Assembly: GCA_027623315.1 (NCBI GenBank)
Contig: JAQBYD010000018.1
Location: 1 to 59,608, forward strand
Origin: Verrucomicrobiota bacterium
GTDB taxonomy: Bacteria; Verrucomicrobiota; Kiritimatiellia; CAJWTS01
Reading direction: 5' to 3'
DNA: 59,608 nt
The notes beneath the pieces are model-generated. The model made no database searches. It was not told the origin of the DNA and saw only the letters and a program-made list of their open reading frames with translations. The translations under genes and the position numbers were made by a program. Numbering within the stretch: position 1 is the first letter of the stretch; each line of letters begins with the position of its first letter. Positions 52,976-59,608 of the stretch are shown here, piece after piece.

Positions 52976-53613
52976 TGCACTTTATGGTCATCGGAGGCCC
53001 CATCATGTGGGGCCTGTTGCTGATGGGCGTCGTGGCGCTGATCGTGTACCTCGAGCGCACGCTGCACCTGCATCGCGCACGCATCAGCTGGGAGGATTTT
53101 CTCAGGGGAATCTTCAACGTCATCGAGCGCGACAACATCGACGAGGCGCTCAGCATCTGCGATGACACGCCTGGCCCGGTGGCCCACCTCGCGCGCACCG
53201 CGATACTGAACCGTGACCGGGACGCTGCCGTACTGCAGCAGGCGCTCCAGTCCGCGGGGGAATCTGAGATCGCGCGCATGCGCCGCCGCTTCACGGTTAT
53301 CGCCACGACGGCACAAGTCGCTCCCCTGCTGGGGCTACTCGGGACGATTTTCAAGATGGTTGACGGACTCATGCACATCCAGCAGCAGACGCCGATCGTG
53401 CAGCGCATGGACGTGCTCGATCCCCTGATGCAGGCCCTGCTGTTAACGGCCGGCGGCCTCACCGTGGCGATCCCCTGCTACCTTGGCTACAGCCTGCTCG
53501 TCGTAAAAGTCGAACGTCTCGTCGTCGAAATGCAGGCCGCCTCCGCGGAAATCATGGCGACTATGATTCGCGGGGGTCGCGACACGACGAACGCGCAGAG
53601 CGGGGAATCATGA
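52972..53613 (+). CDS. exbB: ExbB/TolQ/MotA-family proton channel subunit
   Basis: A 213-residue inner-membrane protein with three helices: FMVIGGPIMWGLLLMGVVALIVYLERTLH (5-33), FTVIATTAQVAPLLGLLGTIFKMVDGL (about 105-131; A-P-L-L-G-L-L-G-T is the family signature) and LLLTAGGLTVAIPCYLGYSLL (about 152-172). It works as a pentamer around ExbD. Start 52972 overlaps the TPR gene by 4 bp; another ATG follows at once. Confidence 0.92.
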   Translation: MMHFMVIGGPIMWGLLLMGVVALIVYLERTLHLHRARISWEDFLRGIFNVIERDNIDEALSICDDTPGPVAHLARTAILNRDRDAAVLQQALQSAGESEIARMRRRFTVIATTAQVAPLLGLLGTIFKMVDGLMHIQQQTPIVQRMDVLDPLMQALLLTAGGLTVAIPCYLGYSLLVVKVERLVVEMQAASAEIMATMIRGGRDTTNAQSGES

Positions 53614-54125
53614 GTAGCGAAACCGCAGAATGCCGTTGGGATGTCAGCGATCTTCGCACGCGCTACGCCCCCGCCACGCAATTCGGCCAGGGACTGATCT
53701 CAACGGCTCCCTGGGTGAACCTGGCGCTGATCGTCGTGTTTTTTCTGCTGCTGCCGATGAACTTTGTCTTGCTGACAGGAATCTCGATCGAGCTTCCCGA
53801 AAGTGATGCGTTGGAGGGCGCCCCGTATGGCCTCTCCGCAGTGATCTTGACGCAACCGGGAGAACGTCGCGGCGTCAGACGCGAAGTCGTATTCTTTAAT
53901 GATCAACCCTTCGATACCGCCAACCCGGTGGACCGCTCCGCCCTCGCCCGATCACTACAGGAAGCCGCCGCCACGGCGCACGAGGGCACGCTCACCATAA
54001 TCGCTGATCGCGAGGTGAAGCACGGCACGGTCACCATGCTCTACACGCAGGCCCTGAAAGCGGGGTTTAGATTGGTGCACACGGCGACACGAACCAAGAA
54101 CGTATCACCCGACGCATCGCCATGA
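53610..54125 (+). CDS. exbD: ExbD/TolR-like protein lacking the usual transmembrane Asp
   Basis: A 171-residue protein: N-terminal tail, one membrane helix WVNLALIVVFFLLLPMNFVLL (35-55), then a periplasmic domain ISIELPESDAL...AVILTQPG...LTIIADREVKHGTVTMLYTQALKAGFRLV. In ExbD the helix opens P-L-V/I-D, with Asp carrying protons; here it reads P-W-V-N, so the key Asp is Asn37. Gene place and fold support ExbD; function as a proton-driven stator is doubtful unless another acid substitutes. Confidence 0.82.
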   Translation: MSSETAECRWDVSDLRTRYAPATQFGQGLISTAPWVNLALIVVFFLLLPMNFVLLTGISIELPESDALEGAPYGLSAVILTQPGERRGVRREVVFFNDQPFDTANPVDRSALARSLQEAAATAHEGTLTIIADREVKHGTVTMLYTQALKAGFRLVHTATRTKNVSPDASP

Positions 54126-54850
54126 AGACACCGAGGCGAGCACTCTCCAAGCGCATTCTCGCACATGTTCCGAACGTTGGCGTCCTGATCGTGATCGCGG
54201 TCCTGCCGCTGATGTGGCCCCGTCAACAGCTCTCGACCGCGCCGGTCCAGATGTTCAATCAACGCCGCATCCTGTTCGTAGGCGAAGCCACGACACAGTT
54301 CGACCCGACCGCGATCGCGGTCCCGGACGAAGACCCGCAGTTTACCGACGATCCCGAGGGAGACGTCGTTGTGCTCGGGCATCGGCTTAGCAACCAACTG
54401 CAACCGGCTACCTTGTCCGCGCTGGTCTCCCCACCCGCGCGCTCTCGCGCCGCAATGGCCAAACCTCCCGTCGCGTCACGCGCACGGCGTGACCTGGGCG
54501 GGTTCACGCTGTCTGCGGCTCAACCGAAGGTCTTTCCGACGCTGACGCCCGCTCCGGAACCCGTGTTCTACGCCTTCCACGGAGCGCTCGATTCGGCTGG
54601 CTTTACACGGCCCGAGTGGCCTGCCGACGTCATCGCGAAATTTCCAGCGCCGTGGGCGATCAGGGCCGAACTAACGGTGACCGCGGCCGGGCAGGTCGAG
54701 CACGTCTTCCTTGAGACAGCGACGGAGGACAACAGCCTCAATGCAAGACTCACCGCGATACTTCACGAAATGCGGTTCACGCCGAGCAAAAGCGAAACCC
54801 GCGGGACGCTCTCCATTTCGTTTGAACGGCTTCCCGGCCGCGATCATTAA
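54122..54850 (+). CDS. TonB-like energy transducer
   Basis: A 242-residue protein with one N-terminal membrane helix (VPNVGVLIVIAVLPLMW, 16-32), a Ser/Ala/Pro-rich middle (PPARSRAAMAKPPVASRARRD) and a C-terminal TonB-type fold (IRAELTVTAAGQVEHVFLETATEDNSLNARLTAILHEMRFTPS). The classic long Pro-Lys/Pro-Glu spacer is short. It overlaps the exbD-like gene by 4 bp (ATGA). Together with ExbB and the TPR protein it should link inner and outer membranes. Confidence 0.75.
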   Translation: MKTPRRALSKRILAHVPNVGVLIVIAVLPLMWPRQQLSTAPVQMFNQRRILFVGEATTQFDPTAIAVPDEDPQFTDDPEGDVVVLGHRLSNQLQPATLSALVSPPARSRAAMAKPPVASRARRDLGGFTLSAAQPKVFPTLTPAPEPVFYAFHGALDSAGFTRPEWPADVIAKFPAPWAIRAELTVTAAGQVEHVFLETATEDNSLNARLTAILHEMRFTPSKSETRGTLSISFERLPGRDH

Positions 54851-54943
54851 GGCGGACAATGCCCCTCCCGCCCGGAGAGGACGCACAAAGATCGCCACCG
54901 CCAATCCTTGACACCATGCGCCCCTTTGATAACGAATAGCGGA

Positions 54944-56245
54944 ATGAAGGTTCAGTCCGTCACATGGTCCCCTGACAAACGATCCGCGTGCGTCGAGAGA
55001 TTTCTCGATCGTCCGCCGTATGACCGTCGGCTCGAAGGACTCGCCCGGCGTGTACTCTCCGAGATCCGCCGCCGTGGCGAAGACGCGGTACTCAAGTACG
55101 TCAAGAAGTTCGATGGTGCCGACCTGTCGGCCAGCACGCTGCGCGTCAGCCGCGCCGAGATCGCCCGCGCCACCAGGCAGGTCGACCCGGGATTTCGCCG
55201 CGCCGCTCGCGAAACCCGTAAGCGTGTCTTCTCGTTCGCGCGTAAAGGCATGCGGGGCGACTGGCAGACGCCCACGCCGGGCGGTGGCAGCGTTGGGGAA
55301 CAGTTTACGCCGCTGGATCGGGTCGGAATGTATATTCCCGGCGGGACCGCCCCGCTGGTGTCGACCGCCCTGATGACCATCCCGCTCGCCCGCGCCGCCG
55401 GCGTCCAGGAGATCGTGGCATGTACACCCCCCGCTCCGGACGGGACGATCAACCCCTACCTTCTCTATGCCCTGGACCTCGCCGGCGCCGACGAGATCTA
55501 TCGCGCGGGCGGTATACCCGCGATCGGACTGATGGCCTATGGCGCGGGCCGCATCCGACCGGTCCAGAAGATCGCGGGCCCCGGCGGCGCGTACGTCACG
55601 GTCGCCAAGAAATGTGTATACGGCGACGTGGCGCTGGACCTGGTCGCCGGACCGAGCGAAGTCGCCATCCTCGCCGGCTCGTCCGCCAACGCGGCTCACG
55701 TCGCAGCGGATCTGCTCGCCCAGGCCGAACACGGCACCGGACGCGAGAAGGCCCTGCTCGTGACATCTTCGGCGCGTCTCGCCCGGCGTGTCGAGCGCGA
55801 GATCGAGCGCCAGCTCGAGGCCCTGTCCCGCCGCGCCATGATCCAGCGTGTGCTCGAGAAGGGGCTGCTGGTCGTGACGGTCAAGAATCTCACGCACGGC
55901 ATGCAGCTATGCAATCGTTTCGCACCCGAGCACCTGGAACTGCTGGTGCCCAACGCCAAGCGATGGGCACGCAAGGTGCGCCGCGCCGGCGCCATATTCT
56001 GCGGAGCCTGGACACCCGAAGTCGCCGGTGATTTCGTGGCCGGACCAAGCCATGTGCTTCCGACCGGTGGCGCCGCCGCCATGTTCTCCGGACTCACGGT
56101 CGATGACTTCCGCAAGCGCAGCAGCGTGATCGCATTCACGCGGTCCGACCTGAAGCAAACCCTACCCGTGATCGAAGCCTTCGGTCGAGTGGAGGGTCTG
56201 GACGCGCACGCGCGATCGGCGACGATTCGATTCGAAGCGTCATGA
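54944..56245 (+). CDS. hisD: Histidinol dehydrogenase
   Basis: A 433-residue enzyme, normal length: VDPGFRRAARETRKRVFSFARK, VGMYIPGGTAPLVSTALM, EIVACTPPAPDGTINPYLLYALDLAGADEIYRAGGIPAIGLMAYG, KIAGPGGAYVTVAKK, IDLVAGPSEVAILA region, LAQAEHGTGREKALLVT, and NRFAPEHLELLVPNAKRWA with catalytic E-H. Final two oxidations to histidine in the cytoplasm. Start ATG 54944 gives family length; overlaps hisC by 4 bp. Confidence 0.96.
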   Translation: MKVQSVTWSPDKRSACVERFLDRPPYDRRLEGLARRVLSEIRRRGEDAVLKYVKKFDGADLSASTLRVSRAEIARATRQVDPGFRRAARETRKRVFSFARKGMRGDWQTPTPGGGSVGEQFTPLDRVGMYIPGGTAPLVSTALMTIPLARAAGVQEIVACTPPAPDGTINPYLLYALDLAGADEIYRAGGIPAIGLMAYGAGRIRPVQKIAGPGGAYVTVAKKCVYGDVALDLVAGPSEVAILAGSSANAAHVAADLLAQAEHGTGREKALLVTSSARLARRVEREIERQLEALSRRAMIQRVLEKGLLVVTVKNLTHGMQLCNRFAPEHLELLVPNAKRWARKVRRAGAIFCGAWTPEVAGDFVAGPSHVLPTGGAAAMFSGLTVDDFRKRSSVIAFTRSDLKQTLPVIEAFGRVEGLDAHARSATIRFEAS

Positions 56246-57306
56246 CCTCGCGCATCAGCAAGCGCGTGCGGGCGATGCATGGATACGTCCCCGGCGAGCA
56301 GCCCACCGGCGACGGCGTGATCAAACTCAATACGAACGAGAATCCGTACCCGCCATCGCCCGCGGTAACGCAAGCCCTGCTCGACCTGGATACCAACTCG
56401 CTGCGCCGCTATTGCGACCCGATGTGCGTGCAGTTGCGCACGGCCATCGCCCGCCTGCACGGTCGCAGCATAGAGGAGGTATTGGTCGGCAACGGATCCG
56501 ACGAGATTCTCGCCCTGTGCACTCGCGCATTCCTGGAACAGGACGAGACAACCGGCTATCTCGATCCATCCTACTCGCTCTACCCGGTGCTTTCCGAGAT
56601 CCAGGGATGCCGCCCGGTCGAGATTCCCGTCGGAACCGATTTCGAGTGGCCGGCACCCGCGGCTTTCGACGTCCCGCGCTGGGAGCGCTGCCGACTCTTC
56701 TTCATCACGAATCCGAACGCGCCGGCGGGCACGCTTTATGCACCCGATGCAGTTCGCGAGTTTGCCGGCGGCTTCGCGGGAGTCGTTGTGGTCGACGAAG
56801 CCTACGCGGACTTCTCCTCGTCAAACTGCCTCTCGCTTCTGGGTGCGCTGGACAACGTCTTGATAAGCCGCAGCCTGTCCAAGTCCTATGCCCTCGCCGG
56901 CCTGCGCTGCGGGTACGCCCTCGGGCCGCCCGACCTCATCCAGGCCCTCCACAAGATCAAGGACGCATACAATGTGGATGCGATCACGCAAGCCCTGGCC
57001 CTTGCCTCAATCAGCGATCAGGACACCTTTCGATGCAATGTCGATCGCATTATCGCCACAAGGACGCGGCTCAGCGATGCGCTGACGGCGCGAGGCTTCG
57101 ACGTGCACGCCTCCCAAAGCAATTTCCTATGGGTCCGGCCATCGACGACCAGCGCCGGCGCTCTCTTTGAGGGCCTGAAGCAGCGTAACATCTACATTCG
57201 TTACTTCGACGGTCCGCGAACTCGAGACTTCGTCCGCATCTCGATCGGAACCGACGAAGAGATCGACGCCCTGCTCGCCGCGATCGACGAGATATCGGGC
57301 TCCTAG
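56242..57306 (+). CDS. hisC: Histidinol-phosphate aminotransferase
   Basis: A 354-residue class I/II PLP aminotransferase: GYVPGEQPTGDGVIKLNTNENPYPPSPAV, VGNGSDEILALCTRAF, FITNPNAPAGTLY, VVVDEAYADFSS, SRSLSKSYALAGLRCGYALG with the PLP lysine (about 214), and FDVHASQSNFLWVR. Transfers the amino group from glutamate onto imidazole acetol phosphate. ATGA overlap with hisD. No further his genes in the window. Confidence 0.95.
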   Translation: MTSRISKRVRAMHGYVPGEQPTGDGVIKLNTNENPYPPSPAVTQALLDLDTNSLRRYCDPMCVQLRTAIARLHGRSIEEVLVGNGSDEILALCTRAFLEQDETTGYLDPSYSLYPVLSEIQGCRPVEIPVGTDFEWPAPAAFDVPRWERCRLFFITNPNAPAGTLYAPDAVREFAGGFAGVVVVDEAYADFSSSNCLSLLGALDNVLISRSLSKSYALAGLRCGYALGPPDLIQALHKIKDAYNVDAITQALALASISDQDTFRCNVDRIIATRTRLSDALTARGFDVHASQSNFLWVRPSTTSAGALFEGLKQRNIYIRYFDGPRTRDFVRISIGTDEEIDALLAAIDEISGS

Positions 57307-57405
57307 CCCGCGCATCGCAACGTAGTTGATCACCAACCCACCGTGCGAACGGACGATGATCTCGTACTCGACCGGCAGGACGCGAGGACCTCCGTGTGGC
57401 AAGCG

Positions 57406-58713
57406 CTACTTGTTCAGGAATAGCTCAATCACGGGGACCACAACATCCGGCTTCAAAACCGGAAGTTCGAGCGTGATGTTGCCCTGCGGAGTGGCGGCGT
57501 TTAGCGCGGCGTTGACTTCCGTGCTCGAGTCGCGCATACGAATTTCGCTGGCGTCGTTGAGCAACTGGGCGTACTCGACCCGTCCGGCCAATCCGTCGAG
57601 GTGCACCGCTCCGAATGGCCACGCAAGAAGATGCAGATAGAGCCGCTTTGTCTTCGCGTTGTAGGTATAGCGGCAATCCGGCGGAGCCTGCACACCGTCG
57701 GGCGCGGCGCCGCATCCGTAGATCGCGCGGCTGTGCAGAGCCATCCAGTCACCGTACCCCTTGAGACTGTTCAGGGCGCGCTGATCAAGATTTCCTCGAC
57801 CCGTCGGCCCCACGTTCATCAAGAGGTTGCCTCCCTTGCTGACGTGATCGATCAACATCTCGACGAGCATGGGCACACTCTTCCACGACGCTTCGTCGCG
57901 ATGATAGCCCCACGACCCCGAAAACGTCTGGCAACCTTCCCAGGCGAGCGGCTTGCCTTTCTCATCCCGCGGTCCTTCAATCGGAACATACTGCTCTGGC
58001 GTCATGATGTCCGGCTTTCCCGGGAGGTCGAGCCGGTTGTTGACGATGATGCCGGGCTGCAATTCGCGCACCATCTTGAGTAGCTTCGCCGATTGCCAGT
58101 CATCATGACCCTTGCCGTCCCCGCCGGGATACGAAAAATCGAACCACATAATGTCGATCTTACCGAACTGGGTCAGCAGTTCACGCGTCTGGTTGTGCAG
58201 GTAGCGCGCGTACTTGCGCACGTCCCGTTTCGCTTCGGCTTTGCGAAACGCCTTGTCCTCGCCTTGAGGATGGATATGGTCGACCGGAAATTCGGGGTGG
58301 TGCCAGTCAATCAGTGAGTGATAGAACCCCACGCGCAGGCCTTCGTCGCGGAAAGCCTTGACCATCGGCTTGAGCAAATCCTTGCCGTACGGCGTTAGGG
58401 TCGCCTTGTAGTCGGTGAACTTGGAATCCCACAGGCAGAACCCCTCGTGATGCTTGGTGGTGATCACGAAGTAACGCATGCCGGCATGCTTGGCGGCGCG
58501 CGCCCACGCACGCGGGTCGTACAGATCCGGATCGAAATGGTCCAAATATTTCTGGTAATCCTCCGTCGTGATCCGCTCTTGTCGCTTGACCCATTCGTGC
58601 CGCGCGGGCAAAGCGTAGAGTCCCCAGTGGATGAACATTCCGAAACGGGCATCGGAGAACCATTTGAGATCCGGCTTCGCAGCCGACGAGCGAGCGGTCT
58701 TCTTCTTAGCCAT
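57406..58713 (-). CDS. Alpha-L-fucosidase, GH29 family
   Basis: A 435-residue glycoside hydrolase: LKWFSDARFGMFIHWGLYALPARHEWV, AGMRYFVITTKHHEGFCLWDSKFTDYKATLTPYGKDLLKPMVKAFRDEGLRVGFYHSLIDWHHPEFP, ELLTQFGKIDIMWFDFSYPGG with the nucleophile Asp in W-F-D, and GGNLLMNVGPTGRGNL. The C-terminal beta domain is present. No clear signal peptide from ATG 58713 (KKKTARSSAAKPD), so export would need another route. Removes alpha-L-fucose from glycans. The 57307-57405 gap to hisC has no supported gene. Confidence 0.9.
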   Translation of the reverse strand: MAKKKTARSSAAKPDLKWFSDARFGMFIHWGLYALPARHEWVKRQERITTEDYQKYLDHFDPDLYDPRAWARAAKHAGMRYFVITTKHHEGFCLWDSKFTDYKATLTPYGKDLLKPMVKAFRDEGLRVGFYHSLIDWHHPEFPVDHIHPQGEDKAFRKAEAKRDVRKYARYLHNQTRELLTQFGKIDIMWFDFSYPGGDGKGHDDWQSAKLLKMVRELQPGIIVNNRLDLPGKPDIMTPEQYVPIEGPRDEKGKPLAWEGCQTFSGSWGYHRDEASWKSVPMLVEMLIDHVSKGGNLLMNVGPTGRGNLDQRALNSLKGYGDWMALHSRAIYGCGAAPDGVQAPPDCRYTYNAKTKRLYLHLLAWPFGAVHLDGLAGRVEYAQLLNDASEIRMRDSSTEVNAALNAATPQGNITLELPVLKPDVVVPVIELFLNK

Positions 58714-58763
58714 GAGCTGTGTAGTCTCCTGCGGGTTTAACGAAACCGGGGCGTACCTACTCA

Positions 58764-58786
58764 GGTAGCCCCACCGTGGTGCTACC
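58764..58786. promoter_or_regulatory. Near-perfect inverted repeat upstream of the fucosidase
   Basis: GGTAGCCCCAC (58764-58774) and GTGGTGCTACC (58776-58786) are inverted with one mismatch, 50 bp upstream of the fucosidase start. In position and form it fits a repressor operator; regulatory role is inferred. Confidence 0.5.
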
Positions 58787-58806
58787 ACTGACATAAGAGT
58801 AGTCTA

Positions 58807-58842
58807 CCCCCCCCCCGAACGCAACAGAAAAAAGTTTTTTTG
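58807..58842. repeat. Homopolymer tracts in the divergent intergenic region
   Basis: A run of ten C (58807-58816) is followed by a run of six A and a run of seven T at 58829-58842. Both lie between the divergent fucosidase and DruA-like genes, 37 bp before the latter. Such tracts are prone to slippage. Confidence 0.8.
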
Positions 58843-58879
58843 CTGGACTCGGACAGCGTGATTTTCTACGGTGCTGACC

Positions 58880-59608
58880 ATGACACAGGGCATGGTCATT
58901 CAGGGCCGGAACATCACGGCTGTCGAGATCGGGTTGATTCGCAATCTGATGGCGGAGCATTCTGACTGGGGGCGTACCCGACTGAGCGAGGAACTGTGCC
59001 GCTGTTGGAGCTGGCGCAACGGCCAGGACCGGATCAAGGACATGGCGGCGCGTACGCTGCTGCTGAAGCTGGAGCGGCGTGGTTTTATCAAGTTGCCTGC
59101 ACGCCAGCGCCCCTCCTCCAACGAGTTTCGGAATCGCCGTGTGCCGGTGGTGGATCATGCGAGCAAGCCGATTCGCGGCAGCTTGGCCGATCTGCGGCCT
59201 TTGTCCGTAAGCATCGTCGCCCCGGGATCTCCGGATGTACGGCTGTTCAAGAGCCTGCTGGCACAGTACCACTACCTTGGCCACCGTAATACGGTGGGGG
59301 AGAACCTGCGCTATCTGGTCCGCGACGGACAGGGTCGTCCGGTGGCCTGTGCGCTGTTCGGCTCGGCCGCATGGAAATGTGCCGACCGCGACGCCTTTCT
59401 CGGGTGGGAACGCGCCGCGCGCGAACGCAACCTGCAATGGCTCACCAACAACACCCGCTTTCTGGTGTTGCCGTGGGTCGAAGTCCCGCATCTTGCCAGC
59501 CACGTGTTGGGGGCAATCGCGCGGCGGATTCGCATCGACTGGCAGGATAAGTACGGGCATCCGGTGCATGCGCTGGAGACCTTTGTGGATCGCAGCCGTT
59601 TTCAAGGA
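58880..59608 (+). CDS. DruA/DUF4338 family protein (cut by window end)
   Basis: 243 codons are open from ATG 58880 to the last base. NITAVEIGLIRNLMAEHSDWGRTRLSEELCRCWSWRNGQDRIKDMAARTLLLKLERRGFIKLP is the N-terminal HTH-like part (about 10-73) and SLLAQYHYLGHR...VACALFGSAAWKCADRDAFLGW...FLVLPWVEVPHLASHVLG...ALETFVDRSRFQG is the start of the DUF4338 core. The family includes DruA of the Druantia antiphage system and many stand-alone copies that behave like mobile genes. The rest of the gene and any Druantia partner lie outside the window. Confidence 0.85.
   Translation, partial: MTQGMVIQGRNITAVEIGLIRNLMAEHSDWGRTRLSEELCRCWSWRNGQDRIKDMAARTLLLKLERRGFIKLPARQRPSSNEFRNRRVPVVDHASKPIRGSLADLRPLSVSIVAPGSPDVRLFKSLLAQYHYLGHRNTVGENLRYLVRDGQGRPVACALFGSAAWKCADRDAFLGWERAARERNLQWLTNNTRFLVLPWVEVPHLASHVLGAIARRIRIDWQDKYGHPVHALETFVDRSRFQG

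Noticed and set aside
54908-54933. TTGACA and GATAAC as a hisD promoter
   Set aside because: The gap is only 14 bp, too short for a normal sigma-70 promoter.
57303-57405. Small frame between hisC and the fucosidase reading PHGGPRVLPVEYEIIVRSHG
   Set aside because: About 30 codons before it runs antisense into hisC, no RBS and no family recognised.

Overview
The window reads as about 60 kb of chromosome from a GC-rich (roughly 60%), rod-shaped bacterium with an LPS-bearing outer membrane. Evidence for that cell plan is lptD, lptE, a BamD-like protein, an ExbB/ExbD/TonB-type set, MreBCD/RodA/PBP2 and type II secretion pseudopilins. The mix of core genes, GH29 fucosidase, stand-alone four-helix-bundle genes and a DruA-like protein would suit the PVC superphylum (Kiritimatiellota/Verrucomicrobiota/Lentisphaerota-like). 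That placement is an inference from gene content: there is no rRNA, tRNA or other clear taxonomic marker in the window.

Layout. Positions 1-13.7 kb are an accessory island. It holds an IS30-like transposase start, a methyltransferase, two broken copies of one GT2 glycosyltransferase around a DUF4143 ATPase, a GDPD-like protein, a Phd/RelE toxin-antitoxin pair, a bacterial ERCC4-HhH nuclease, and a surface-polysaccharide-like gene set. That set contains a GT2, GtrA, an NTP transferase, a 2H phosphoesterase, an NTase-histidine phosphatase fusion and a GtrA-pentulose-epimerase-like fusion. It is interspersed with two four-helix-bundle genes, each bracketed by its own family of short inverted repeat arrays. 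A 185-bp MITE-like palindrome closes the island.

From 13.9 kb the window is mostly housekeeping. Forward: smc and an inositol-phosphatase-family gene. Reverse: mreB-mreC-mreD-mrdA-rodA-rng-lptD-epimerase-gspG-gspI-like, a cell-elongation and envelope operon. A winged-helix gene diverges from mreB. Reverse again: rsmI-rsmD-coaD-DUF177-rpmF-plsX-fabH-fabD-fabG-acpP-fabF on the minus strand, a phospholipid and fatty acid locus, preceded upstream by an internally deleted transposase relic and serA. Forward: bamD-like and lptE, ending at a large bidirectional terminator shared with reverse thiSG-thiE. Forward: rpsA-tyrS-uvrA-TPR-exbB-exbD-tonB-like-hisD-hisC, very tightly packed. The right edge has a GH29 alpha-L-fucosidase (reverse) divergent from a DruA/DUF4338 gene cut by the window end.

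The most unusual signal lies between about 7.3 and 10.3 kb. Two genes for four-helix-bundle proteins of the S23/IVS/Avd-like fold, one clearly a tandem two-domain fusion and one with a shrunken first domain, are each flanked on both sides by the same hairpin-forming array of 12-bp units. The repeat family differs between the two genes. A third family (15-bp units) with the same array-spacer-inverted array plan lies at 3.4 kb with a half copy at 18.45 kb. These look like gene cassettes that travel with, or are mobilised through, their own inverted repeat arrays.
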